A stretch of 64,000 nt of DNA from M3007 sp964646615 (lineage in GTDB: Bacteria; Bacteroidota; Bacteroidia; Chitinophagales; Saprospiraceae): contig CAZYEV010000008.1 of NCBI GenBank assembly GCA_964646615.1, positions 1-64,000 on the forward strand, written 5' to 3'. The position numbers and the translations under genes are program-made. Below, in pieces: positions 53,227-62,132 of the stretch (position 1 is the first letter of the stretch; every line of letters starts with the position of its first letter). The notes beneath the pieces are model-generated. The model had not been told where the DNA came from, ran no database searches, and saw nothing but the letters and a program-made list of their open reading frames with translations.

Positions 53227-54936
53227 ATGAAACTGCCTTACGGACAGAGCAATTTCCGCAACGTAGCCACGGAGTTCTACTACGTGGACCGCACCAGATA
53301 CATCGAGGCGCTGGAGGCCCAGGCCAATCGCTATCTGTTCTTTCTGCGGCCGCGCAAGTTTGGCAAGAGCCTGCTCATCTCCATGCTGGAGTACTACTAC
53401 GGCCTGCAGCATAAGGACAAATTCGAACACATCTTTGGCCGGTACTACATCGGCCAGCATCCTACGCCGTTGGCCAACCGTTACTTAGTGCTGACGCTGG
53501 ACTTTAGTGGGATCCAGACAGATAGTCCGGAGACTGTTCTGAACTCCCTCACGTTTAAAATCCGCAACGACATAAGAGTTCTTTACAGCGAGTTCCGCAA
53601 GTCATTTCTGCCCGAAGATGAAAGGCTTCTTCAGGAGGCATCTACACCAGCCGATGCGCTTGATGCTTGCTTCACCGCCATCAAAAAGCGACTACCCGGG
53701 TATAAACTTTACCTTCTGATAGACGAATACGATCACTTTGCCAACGAGCTCATTGCCTTTCATCTGGAGGCTTTCAAGGAGATGGTTGGCCGCAATGGTT
53801 TCGTGCGCAAGTTTTTTGAGGTCATCAAGGAGGAAAGCCGCAATGGTCTGGTGGAGCGCTTGTTCGCCACGGGCGTCAGTCCGGTTACCCTGGATAGCCT
53901 GACCAGCGGCTTCAACATCGCCAAAAAGATCACGACCGACCTGGACTTCCACGCCATGATGGGTTTCACGGAGGCCGAAACGATGGCCCTGCTGGCGCAC
54001 ATAGGCGTGAAAGAGGCCGATATGTCGGATATTATGGCCGATATGCGCCACTGGTACAACGGCTACCTGTTTCATCCGGATGCTACCGAGCGGTTGTACA
54101 ACCCCAACATGGTCATTTATTTTGGCGACTACTACCAACGCTATCGGAAATACCCGGAGCAGCTGCTGGACGAAAACATTGCCTCTGACTACGGCAAGAT
54201 ACGCCGACTATTGGGCACGGGTGGCGAGGAGATGAGTCGGGCCATCCTGGAAGACGTACTGGCACAGGATACCGTGCGGGCCAACCTGACCAGCCTGTTC
54301 AGCTTTGACCGCGAGTGGACGCGCGACGAGTACATCAGCCTGCTCTTCTATCTGGGTGTGCTGACGATACGCGGGCGGGCGCTGGGCGGCGGCTGGGCAT
54401 TCTCGGCACCCAATCAGGTGATTAAGCACCTGTATTACGAGTACTTTGCCGAAGTGCTGCGCCTGCGCGCTGATCTGAAAATCAGCATGTACGACACCAT
54501 CAAAGAGGCGGTAGCAGCCCTGTCGGTGGAGGCCGACGTTCGGCCATTCGTGGCCGTTGTAGAGGATGTGCTGAGTCGGTTGTCGAACCGCGATGCACGT
54601 GCAGGCTTCGGCGAAAATCACCTTAAGGCTGTCTTTGCAGCCCTGCTCGCCCCCTCGGAGGTCTATCTGGTGCGCAGTGAGCCAGAAGCCAGACAGCACT
54701 ACGTAGACCTGCTGTGCACCGGACTGCCCGAGGTACGCATTCGCTGGAACGTGGCCTTCGAATTGAAATACCTCAAGAAATCAGAAGCCAGGCTGCTAAG
54801 CGCCAAAGCAGAAGAAGCCCGCACACAGTTGGAAACCTACCTGAAAACGGAGGAACTGCGCCGCATCCCTAACCTTGCGGCCTTCGCCATCGTGTTTGTG
54901 GGGCCAAAGGCAAAATCGGTGGTACGGGTGCAGTAA
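53227..54936 (+). CDS. AAA-ATPase-like / PD-(D/E)XK nuclease family protein
   Basis: 569 residues, full length. The N-terminal AAA-ATPase-like domain (PF09820) runs to about residue 330: FFLRPRKFGKSLLISMLEYYYG replaces Walker A, LYLLIDEYDHFANELI is Walker B, and LFATGVSPVTLDSLTSGFNIAKKI is the conserved sensor-like block. The C-terminal PD-(D/E)XK-like domain (PF08011) has GFGENHLKAVFAALL, RQHYVDLLCTG and NVAFELKYLKKSE, giving the Asp and Glu-x-Lys of a nuclease active site. The role of the family is not known; defence or mobile-element functions have been suggested. Paralogue of the partial gene at 1-203. The catalytic residues look intact. Confidence 0.9.
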   Translation: MKLPYGQSNFRNVATEFYYVDRTRYIEALEAQANRYLFFLRPRKFGKSLLISMLEYYYGLQHKDKFEHIFGRYYIGQHPTPLANRYLVLTLDFSGIQTDSPETVLNSLTFKIRNDIRVLYSEFRKSFLPEDERLLQEASTPADALDACFTAIKKRLPGYKLYLLIDEYDHFANELIAFHLEAFKEMVGRNGFVRKFFEVIKEESRNGLVERLFATGVSPVTLDSLTSGFNIAKKITTDLDFHAMMGFTEAETMALLAHIGVKEADMSDIMADMRHWYNGYLFHPDATERLYNPNMVIYFGDYYQRYRKYPEQLLDENIASDYGKIRRLLGTGGEEMSRAILEDVLAQDTVRANLTSLFSFDREWTRDEYISLLFYLGVLTIRGRALGGGWAFSAPNQVIKHLYYEYFAEVLRLRADLKISMYDTIKEAVAALSVEADVRPFVAVVEDVLSRLSNRDARAGFGENHLKAVFAALLAPSEVYLVRSEPEARQHYVDLLCTGLPEVRIRWNVAFELKYLKKSEARLLSAKAEEARTQLETYLKTEELRRIPNLAAFAIVFVGPKAKSVVRVQ

Positions 54937-55031
54937 TGAGTGGCTGCGACACCGTGTGCCGCTACGGCGTGGCCAATAACGCCTGTGGCTGTGCTACGCC
55001 GCTGCTGCGATGCTCCTTGTGCGGTAAAGAC

Positions 55032-55070
55032 GCGACATCTCCGGGCATCCGGCGAGGCGAAAACATCCAA
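55032..55070 (+). repeat. possible diverged copy D of the palindromic element
   Basis: GCGACATCTCCGGGCATCC, then GAGGCGAAAACAT, resembles the GCGACATCTCC...AAAACAT core of copies A-C. It lies in the gap between two defence-type genes. Similarity is limited. Confidence 0.35.
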
Positions 55071-55135
55071 TTCTACATTTTTATGTAAACCTGCAGATCA
55101 TAATCGCAGAATTTTAATAAAAAATAACAGAACGG

Positions 55136-56251
55136 ATGCTTCGTCGCGAGATAGAGAAAAGCTGGGCCTCGGGCAAAGCCATCATCATCCTGGGCCCGTG
55201 GCAGGTAGGCAAGACCACACTGCTGAAGAAAATCTGCCGGCAAAAGGGCGAGTTTCTGTTTTTGAATGCCGACGAAGCCGAAACGCCTGCCCTTCTGGAA
55301 AATGCCAATGAGTTACGGCTGCGACAAATCATTGGGCGGCATCGGGTTGTCTTTCTCGACGAAGCGCAGCGCGTGCGGAATGTTGGGCTGACGCTCAAAA
55401 TTATTACCGACCAGATACCCGAAGTGCAGGTTGTAGTCAGCGGCTCATCATCGCTGGACCTGACCAGCGAAATCAGCGAACCACTCACAGGCCGGAAATG
55501 AGAATTTTTGATGTATCCTATTTCATGGGAGGAATTGGTCGGGCATGTCGGCTTCGTGGACGCGCGAAAGCAATCAGAGCAGCGCCTCCTTTTTGATATG
55601 TACCCCGAAGTGATCAACCAGGTGGGCGACGAACGCGAGGTACTCCAGCAGATCAGCAGCAGCTACCTGCACCGCGATATTTTGCAGTTTGGCAACATCC
55701 GCAAGCCCGAAGTACTCGAAAAACTGCTCACCGCACTGGCCCTCCAGGTAGGCTCAGAAGTCTCGTACAACGAACTGGCGCAACTGCTACACATAGACCG
55801 CAACACCGTTGAACAATACATCGGGTTGCTCGAAAAATCCTTCATCATATTCCGCCTTCAGCCGATTTCCCGAAATCTGAGAAACAAAATCAACACTAAG
55901 CGAAAGGTCTACTTCTACGACAACGGCATTCGAAATGCCATTCTCACCGACTTCAGGCCTCTGGCGATGCACACCGATGCTGGCGCACTTTGGGAAAATT
56001 TCGTCATCAGCGAACGCAAAAAGTACCTGGCATACCACCGCATCTGGGCAAAAACCCACTACTGGCGTACCTACCAGCAGCAGGAAATAGACTACGTGGA
56101 AGAGGCTGACGGCACCTTCTTAGCCTTGGAATTGAAATGGAACCCTAAAGCCCGGGCGCGCTTTCCGGCCAGATTTCTGGAGGCTTACCAACCAGCCACG
56201 ACCCGGGTAATCACTCCCGATAATTTTGAAGAGGTGCTGCTGCCGGCATGA
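55136..56251 (+). pseudogene. AAA_14 / DUF4143 ATPase gene with an in-frame UGA
   Basis: One reading frame of 371 codons broken only by TGA at 55499-55501. The first part (121 residues) has Walker A GPWQVGKTTLLKK, Walker B RVVFLDEAQRVRN and VVVSGSSSLDLTSE, ending EPLTGRK. After the stop the same frame continues EFLMYPISWEELVGHVGF and the DUF4143 part (SYLHRDILQFGNIRKPEVLEKL, YNELAQLLHIDRNTVEQYIGLLEKSFIIFRL, KVYFYDNGIRNAI, EIDYVEEADG, LALELKWN). Homologues read GRKWEF here, so a TGG Trp codon has become TGA. Inactivated, or a point error in the sequence. Low G+C leader; ends with an intrinsic terminator. Confidence 0.85.
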
Positions 56252-56280
56252 GCGCAAAAGCCGAAATGGGCGAGATTTTG

Positions 56281-56307
56281 AAACGCTTCTGGTGAGGGCG
56301 TTTTTTT
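56281..56307 (+). terminator. intrinsic terminator after the AAA_14/DUF4143 gene
   Basis: AAACGC at 56281-56286 pairs with GCGTTT at 56298-56303, followed by more T (T7 run in all). Confidence 0.6.
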
Positions 56308-56397
56308 GTTCCGTAAAGCCATACTTTTCCACCTCAGCGCCGGCGATATTCGGCTGTGGTGCTCTCTATTTCCAGTTCTAAGTGCCAGTCCTCTACT

Positions 56398-56802
56398 TCA
56401 CGCGATGGTCTGGCACAGCTCAACGAGCACCCCATTACACGACTTGGGGTGGAAGAAGGCAACCCACTTATTGTCGGCGCCGCGTTTGGGCTCGCGGTTA
56501 AGGGGCACAAAACCCTGCTGCTCTAAGTGTTCGATGGCGGCGCGAATGTCCTCGACCTCGAAAGCGATGTGGTGGATGCCTTCACCGCGCTTTTCGATGT
56601 ATTTGGCAATCGGGCTTTCCGGGTCGGAGGCTTCGAGCAGTTCAATTTTGCTGTCGCCAATGCGGAAGAAAGAGGTGGCGACTTTTTCGCTTTCAACGGT
56701 TTCGATTTTGTAGTGGGCTTCGCCTAACAGGCGGCGGAAGAGTTCGTTGCTGTCGGCCATGCTGCGCACGGCGATGCCGATGTGGTCAATTTTAAGAAGC
56801 AT
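56398..56802 (-). CDS. mce: methylmalonyl-CoA epimerase
   Basis: 134 residues, glyoxalase/VOC fold. Converts (S)- and (R)-methylmalonyl-CoA. Landmarks: LKIDHIGIAVRSM with metal-binding His7, SKIELLEASDPESPIAKYIEKRGEGIHHIAFEV with the second His and Glu, and VLVELCQ with the last Glu. Length is normal. No mutase or propionyl-CoA carboxylase gene is adjacent. It would feed propionyl-CoA from branched-chain or odd-chain breakdown, or serve propionate formation, in the succinate branch. Confidence 0.95.
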   Translation of the reverse strand: MLLKIDHIGIAVRSMADSNELFRRLLGEAHYKIETVESEKVATSFFRIGDSKIELLEASDPESPIAKYIEKRGEGIHHIAFEVEDIRAAIEHLEQQGFVPLNREPKRGADNKWVAFFHPKSCNGVLVELCQTIA

Positions 56803-56917
56803 GGAGGAGTTTTTTTAGCGGCGAAAGCGCGAGTGGGTTGCTGCTGCGAGCGCTTTTTACCGTAATACATTGCGGGGGGGCTAAAACCTGAGCTAAACGA
56901 TTTTGGCCAGTGCGGGG

Positions 56918-58084
56918 CTATTTGGCTTTTACATGAATGCTTTTCTCGCCAGTGAGTTGTTGCAGTTCGGCTTTTTTCTGTTCGATTTCGCGCGGGTCGG
57001 TGTAGTAGAAAGAGATGCCGACCTGGCGTCCGCGGCCGCGCTGGTGTTCGTAGACAGTATAGCCCGCGTTTTGGAGTTGGGCGGCGAGCCGGTCAGCGTT
57101 TTCGGGGTTGGAGAGCGTGGCCACGATGAGGATGCACTGTCGGCTGCGTTGGCCGGCGGGTTGAGTTTTGGTCGTGGTGGTTCGCTGGTCTTCTTTTTGG
57201 AGGCGCTCCAGCGCTTTACGGCGTTCTTCGGCGTTGGCAGTTACTTCGTCGTCGAGGTCAGGGTCTTCGATTTCGGGCAGGGAGGGCGACGTTTTGGGTT
57301 GCTGTTGTTTTTGGGCGTTTTCGGCGGCTTGCCCCAAGCCAGCGATGTCGGGCAGTGGAGAGACAGGTTTGGCCTGTTCCATTTCGGCCAATTGCTCCTG
57401 CAGGGTGGGCGTTGGGCGGTCTTTGCGGTATTGCCACCACCAGACGCCAAAGATGGCGGTGCACAAGATGAGGCCGATGCCGATACCGAGGCCGAAGCGC
57501 CCGGCAGAGGTGCGCTGCGGTGGCGGTGTTGTGCTGTCGAAACTGGGCGGGTTAGGCAGGGGCGGCATGGGCGGCACTAATGGCGTGGCGACCTCTGCTG
57601 GTGGCGGGGTGTTTGTAGCAACGGCACTGGCGGGTTCGGGAGCGGCAGCCGTTTCGCGCGAGCGTGCGATGGGCGAAAACTGCAGCGGCGGCAGGCCGTA
57701 AGCACCAGCGTTGAAGTTCGTGGTGTCGGGCAGGAACTGGATTTTTTGCAGGTAATTTTTGTACAGTCGCCCTACGCCCGGCAGGTTGACGATGTCGCGC
57801 TGGTCGAGTTTGGCCTGCGTTTGCTGGACGAATTCGTCCACGATGCGGCGGGCTTCCTCTAAGGAAAGACCGTAGGTGTGCGCGATATCTTCTACTAAGA
57901 TGCCGTCGTCGGTGGCGAGGTTTTCGCTGAAAGTCAGCGTTTTCGCTGGCGGGTGGATGGTGTTGGTGGCATAGTCCACGCTGGCAGAGGCGCGCGTGGC
58001 CGTGAAGCCACCCAGCCCCGGGACGACCAGCGTATCGTGCAGAAAGAGGAGGCGCTCTATGTGGTTGGCGATATCTATGTTCAT
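56918..58084 (-). CDS. HU-CCDC81-type and SPOR-domain membrane protein
   Basis: 388 residues from ATG 58084. The N-terminus (IANHIERLLFLHDTLVVPGLGGFTATRASASVD, TLTFSENLATDDGILVEDIAHTYGLSLEEA) is the prokaryotic CCDC81-like HU domain pair found in Bacteroidota; a Pro-rich linker, one helix (FGLGIGIGLILCTAIFGVWWW), a low-complexity region and a C-terminal SPOR domain (CILIVATLSNPENADRLAAQLQNAGYTVYEHQ) follow. HU-like domains face the cytoplasm and SPOR binds denuded glycan strands of peptidoglycan, so the protein may link DNA or the cytoplasm to the division site. Function inferred from domains. Confidence 0.88.
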   Translation of the reverse strand: MNIDIANHIERLLFLHDTLVVPGLGGFTATRASASVDYATNTIHPPAKTLTFSENLATDDGILVEDIAHTYGLSLEEARRIVDEFVQQTQAKLDQRDIVNLPGVGRLYKNYLQKIQFLPDTTNFNAGAYGLPPLQFSPIARSRETAAAPEPASAVATNTPPPAEVATPLVPPMPPLPNPPSFDSTTPPPQRTSAGRFGLGIGIGLILCTAIFGVWWWQYRKDRPTPTLQEQLAEMEQAKPVSPLPDIAGLGQAAENAQKQQQPKTSPSLPEIEDPDLDDEVTANAEERRKALERLQKEDQRTTTTKTQPAGQRSRQCILIVATLSNPENADRLAAQLQNAGYTVYEHQRGRGRQVGISFYYTDPREIEQKKAELQQLTGEKSIHVKAK

Positions 58085-58273
58085 AACTCGTACGCGATGC
58101 GGCGCATTGGGGACAGATGCTAAAGGAGCCATTTTGGGTGCAAAATTAGCGTAAATTAGATGGGTGACGGGTGTGTAATGCGGCCAGTCAAGGCCTGTAC
58201 TGACGAATATTGCAAAAAGAAGGCCAATGTAGCCGTAGTTTTGGCCCGAAATAACCGACTACCCCTTTGGGAC

Positions 58274-58963
58274 ATGAGCGAGGTTGCAAGCTTTTTTAAA
58301 TCCGCATTCTCTGTTGACAACGTCATCTTCGGCTTTGACGGCGGCGAGCTCAAGGTGCTGCTCATTCAGCGCGGCGCGGCGCCGTATCGGGGCAAATGGG
58401 CCTTGCCGGGCGACTTAGTATATCCCAACGAAGACCTCGATGCCGCCGCTGAGCGCGTGCTGGAGCAGCTGACCGGCCTGCGCGGGGTATATCTGGAACA
58501 GGTCAAAACCTTCGGAGCCGTCAACCGGCACCCGCTGGGGCGCGTCATTACGGTGGCTTATTATTCTTTGGTGAAAATCAGCGATTACACCGTTACGCCC
58601 GCATCATTTGCGCATTCGGCGCGCTGGCATGCGGTGTCGAAAGTGGGCGAACTGGCCTTCGACCACAACGAGATACTGGACACCTGCCTTCGCCGGCTGA
58701 AGCTGAAAGTGCGCATGGCGCCTATCGGCTTCGAGTTGCTGCCGCCCAAATTCACGCTGACCGAACTGCAGCACCTGTACGAGTCCATTTTGGGCGAAAA
58801 ATTGGATAAGCGAAATTTCCGAAAAAAAATCCTGTCCATGAATTTGTTGCACGACCTCAACGAAGTGCAAGAAGGCGTGGCGCATCGCCCGGCGCGCTTG
58901 TATCGTTTTGACCGTCAGACGTACCAGCAGTTTGTGGCGGAGGGCTTCAGTTTTTATCTCTAA
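58274..58963 (+). CDS. NrtR-like Nudix transcriptional regulator
   Basis: 229 residues from ATG 58274. The N-terminal Nudix domain (SVDNVIFGFDGGELKVLLIQRG, GKWALPGDLVYPNEDLDAAAERVLEQLTGL) has a degenerate Nudix box (the canonical REUxEE is ERVLEQ), as usual in NrtR proteins that sense ADP-ribose rather than hydrolyse it. The C-terminal part (LLPPKFTLTELQHLYESILGEKLDKRNFRKKIL) is a winged helix. NrtR homologues control NAD salvage or sugar use; no target gene is visible nearby. A frame open upstream to 58160 lacks the family start. Confidence 0.85.
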   Translation: MSEVASFFKSAFSVDNVIFGFDGGELKVLLIQRGAAPYRGKWALPGDLVYPNEDLDAAAERVLEQLTGLRGVYLEQVKTFGAVNRHPLGRVITVAYYSLVKISDYTVTPASFAHSARWHAVSKVGELAFDHNEILDTCLRRLKLKVRMAPIGFELLPPKFTLTELQHLYESILGEKLDKRNFRKKILSMNLLHDLNEVQEGVAHRPARLYRFDRQTYQQFVAEGFSFYL

Positions 58964-58975
58964 AAACGCAACAGC

Positions 58976-61036
58976 ATGGCAAAAAAGAAGACCGATGAAG
59001 TAACCCTGAACTACGGAGGCCAGCAAATCACGCTGACGAAGAGCGAGACGGAGGCCGCTGTGCAACACACGCCCATGCACGGAGCCGCACCCGCCCGTCG
59101 CAGCCTCGTCGGGGCGCCGCTGGCCGTAGAGGGCTTCGATATGGTGCGCACCTCCGAAGATGTGGGCCAGGTGCTCGACGAATTGCGCCGCCAGCCGGAA
59201 GTGGCTGTAGGCACTCACGTGTGGAATGTAGGCGACCAGCAGAGCAATCCGCTGGTACCCACCGGAAACCTGTACATCGAATTTCAGCCAGGCGTGGACG
59301 ACCAGCGCCAGCTGGCCATTCTGAACGAACTGGCACTTAATATCCGTGAGATTGTAGGCCCCGGAGCATTTCGCGTCTGCGTTACACTGGCGTCGCCCAA
59401 CCCCATCAAATGCGCCGTAGCGCTACAGAGCCGAGAGGAAATCGCTGTAGCCGAACCAGAATTCGCAGCGCCACCCATGACGTGGAACTTTGCCCCGCCC
59501 ACCGGGCGCTTCATCGCCTCGCAGTGGCACTTGGAAAATACGGGCGGCCCCATTCCCGCAGTGGACGTGCCCAACGCGCTGTACGATGCCTCCTATTTCA
59601 AGCGCGGCGCCGATGCCAAAGTGGTAGAGGCCTGGCGGTTTCTGGGCAGCCTGGGCAATCCGAATCTCTGCATCGCTGTCATTGATACGGGCTTTGCTAC
59701 CGACCACCCGCAACTGCGCGGCAACGGCCAGAAGCTGCGCAACCCGCTTAATGCGGCAGCACGCAGCACCGATGTGTCGCCGTTTGTGCGCATGAGCAAC
59801 GGCTCGTTTGGCGTCATGAGCCACGGCACCTCCTGCGCAGCCGTAGCAGCCGGCGCCCTCGACGGGCAGGGTATCCTCGGCGCAGCGCCCACGGCTAAGC
59901 TGATGCTGATCAAGCTGGATGTGCTGACCGATGAGGCCATTCGGAATGCTTTTGAGCACGCCATGGTCAACGGCGCCGACATCATTTCCTGCAGTCTGGG
60001 CTACCCGACGCCCGTACCCCTGTCCACATTTGTATCCAACTACCTGGCTCGCGTGGCCCGCGAAGGGCGCGGCGGACGCGGCATTCCGATGTTTTTTGCC
60101 GCAGGCAATGCCAATCCGGCCTCCAACAACCAGCCGCGCGAGGTGAGCGACTTTGCTGCACACCCCGATGGCATTTGCGTAACGGCTTCCAATAGCCTCG
60201 ACCAACGCTCGAGCTATTCGTTTTTTGGCCGACAGGCGCACATCTGCGCTCCCAGCAACGGCGATGGCGGCGTGGGCATTACTACCGCCACCTGCGACTT
60301 GGGCCGCGACGGGCGCTCCGTCGTGCTAGGCTATACCAGCGGCTTCGGCGGCACCTCCAGCGCCGCACCCCTTGCCGCCGGCGTGTGCGCCCTCATGCTA
60401 ACGGCCAACCCGGACCTGACTGTGCCACAAATCAAAGACATCCTGCGCCGCAGCGCTGACAAAATCGGCCCGGCCAACGCCTATGATGCCAACGGCCATT
60501 CCATCTACTACGGCTTCGGACGCATCAACGCCCTGCGCGCCGTGCAAATGGCCGCTGCCCTCCGCCAGGGCAGCACCGCCACCACACCGCCCTCAACGAC
60601 GCCTGCCTCTACACCCACGACGACACCGGGCGACACCTCGGCAACACCTGCCCAGCGCGGCCGGGTGGAGTCGCGCTTTCTCAACGTGCGCTCCGGGCCG
60701 GGCACGTCATTCGCCGTCGTGCGCCAGCTTAGCCAGGGCGACGTGGTGCCGCTCTTCGAGCGCGTTTCGGGCTTTTGGCGCATCGGGCAAGGCGAGTTCG
60801 TCAGCGCCGACCATATTCGCGTGCTCTCAGCCATACCTACTGCGCCTGTGGCCGCGCGCAAAGGGCGGGTCAACCATGCGTTCCTCAACGTGCGCTCGGG
60901 CCCATCCACGGCATTCAGCGTCGTGGGGCGCCTCAATCAGAACGACATCGTAGATATCTTTGAAACCAGCCGCGACGGCTGGCACCGCATCGGGCCTAAC
61001 CGTTGGGTACTGGGGTCGTACATTCAAATAGTGTAA
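58976..61036 (+). CDS. subtilisin-like serine protease (S8) with two C-terminal SH3 domains
   Basis: 686 residues. Triad Asp237 in IAVIDTGFATDHP, His283 in SHGTSCAAVAAG, Ser461 in GGTSSAAPLAAG. The first 190 residues include a propeptide-like part (EVAVGTHVWNVGDQQSNPLVPTGNLYIEF, VAEPEFAAP), as in PatA/caspase-recruited S8 proteases. A Thr/Pro linker (about 540-560) leads to two tandem bacterial SH3 domains (SRFLNVRSGPGTSFAVV and HAFLNVRSGPSTAFSVV). There is no signal peptide at the start, which begins MAKKKTDEVTLNYGG. It may act in the cytoplasm or leave by another route. It follows the NrtR-like gene after 12 bp. Confidence 0.9.
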   Translation: MAKKKTDEVTLNYGGQQITLTKSETEAAVQHTPMHGAAPARRSLVGAPLAVEGFDMVRTSEDVGQVLDELRRQPEVAVGTHVWNVGDQQSNPLVPTGNLYIEFQPGVDDQRQLAILNELALNIREIVGPGAFRVCVTLASPNPIKCAVALQSREEIAVAEPEFAAPPMTWNFAPPTGRFIASQWHLENTGGPIPAVDVPNALYDASYFKRGADAKVVEAWRFLGSLGNPNLCIAVIDTGFATDHPQLRGNGQKLRNPLNAAARSTDVSPFVRMSNGSFGVMSHGTSCAAVAAGALDGQGILGAAPTAKLMLIKLDVLTDEAIRNAFEHAMVNGADIISCSLGYPTPVPLSTFVSNYLARVAREGRGGRGIPMFFAAGNANPASNNQPREVSDFAAHPDGICVTASNSLDQRSSYSFFGRQAHICAPSNGDGGVGITTATCDLGRDGRSVVLGYTSGFGGTSSAAPLAAGVCALMLTANPDLTVPQIKDILRRSADKIGPANAYDANGHSIYYGFGRINALRAVQMAAALRQGSTATTPPSTTPASTPTTTPGDTSATPAQRGRVESRFLNVRSGPGTSFAVVRQLSQGDVVPLFERVSGFWRIGQGEFVSADHIRVLSAIPTAPVAARKGRVNHAFLNVRSGPSTAFSVVGRLNQNDIVDIFETSRDGWHRIGPNRWVLGSYIQIV

Positions 61037-61070
61037 ATGCTGCGGTGAAAACTCTCCAAAATAAGAGGTG

Positions 61071-62015
61071 TTACCTCAAGCCCTCAATGGCCTGCAAGAT
61101 ATTGCGCTCAATGCGCTGCAGTGGGTCGTCGGAGAGGTCGCGTACAAAAGTGCGTCCGGTCATGCGCTCGTAGAGTTCGATATAGCGCTCGGATACTTCC
61201 TGGACGAACGCATCGGGCATATCGGGCATTTGCTGGCCTTCCTTGCCCTGAAAGCCATGAGCCATGAGCCATTCGCGGACGAACTCCTTGCTCAGTTGCT
61301 GCTGGCGTTCGCCGCGAGCCTGGCGTTCGGCGTAGCCATCGGCGTAGAAGTAGCGCGAGCTGTCGGGCGTGTGCACCTCGTCCATGAGTATGAGTTGGCC
61401 GTTCCATTTGCCGAACTCGTACTTCGTGTCCACTAAGATAAGTCCGCGCTGAGCGGCCATTTCCGTACCCCGCTGGAAGAGGGCGCGTGTGTAGGCTTCC
61501 ATTTGGGCGTAGTCGTCGGGCGCCACGATGCCGCGCTCGAGAATTTCCTCGCGCGAAATGTCTTCGTCGTGCCCGGCAGCCGCTTTGGTGGTGGGCGTGA
61601 TGATAGGCTCCGGAAATGGGTCGCCTTCGCGCAGCCCGTCGGGCAGCGGTACACCACACAGGGTTCGATGCCCGGCAGCGTATTGGCGCGCAGCGTGGCC
61701 GGCCAGGTAGCCGCGGATGACCATCTCCACGCGCAGCGGCTCGCAGCGGTAACCAATAGACACATTGGGATCGGGTGTGCTGATGAGCCAGTTGGGGCAG
61801 AGGTCGCGCGTGGCTTCTAAGAAGTAAGCCGCCAGCTGGTTGAGCACGGCGCCTTTGTACGGAATGGGCCGGGGCAGAATGCAATCGAACGCCGAAATGC
61901 GGTCTGTGGCCACCATGACGAGGCGATCGCCTAAGGTGTAAACATCGCGCACTTTGCCGCGGTAAAAGGCCGTCTGGCCAGGCAGGTGGAAGTGGGTTTC
62001 GGTGAGGGTGGACAT
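61071..62015 (-). CDS. purC: phosphoribosylaminoimidazole-succinocarboxamide synthase
   Basis: 314 residues. Purine synthesis step that joins CAIR and aspartate using ATP. Landmarks: FYRGKVRDVYTLGDRLVMVATDRISAFD, IGYRCEPLRVEMVIRGYLAGHA, GLILVDTKYEFGKWNGQLILMDEVHTPDSSRYF and KEFVREWL. The long form typical of Bacteroidota and fungi. It converges on the S8 protease gene with only 34 bp between the stops. Neighbours are not purine genes. Confidence 0.96.
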   Translation of the reverse strand: MSTLTETHFHLPGQTAFYRGKVRDVYTLGDRLVMVATDRISAFDCILPRPIPYKGAVLNQLAAYFLEATRDLCPNWLISTPDPNVSIGYRCEPLRVEMVIRGYLAGHAARQYAAGHRTLCGVPLPDGLREGDPFPEPIITPTTKAAAGHDEDISREEILERGIVAPDDYAQMEAYTRALFQRGTEMAAQRGLILVDTKYEFGKWNGQLILMDEVHTPDSSRYFYADGYAERQARGERQQQLSKEFVREWLMAHGFQGKEGQQMPDMPDAFVQEVSERYIELYERMTGRTFVRDLSDDPLQRIERNILQAIEGLR

Positions 62016-62132
62016 GAGAAGGGTGCTGGAGTTTTTTTAAATCTTATCTGAAGGGATCAACGAAAAGCGCAGGGAATAGGAAGTCGTTTCTTCATATCTT
62101 AGTTCCCTCTGACTCGGCATAAGGCTGTATTC

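Noticed and set aside
55499..55501. UGA read as Trp across the genome (code 4) or selenocysteine
   Set aside because: Other genes use UGA as terminal stop (for example susD and lipB) and none shows internal UGA; homologues have Trp here, not Cys, and no SECIS-like structure was seen.
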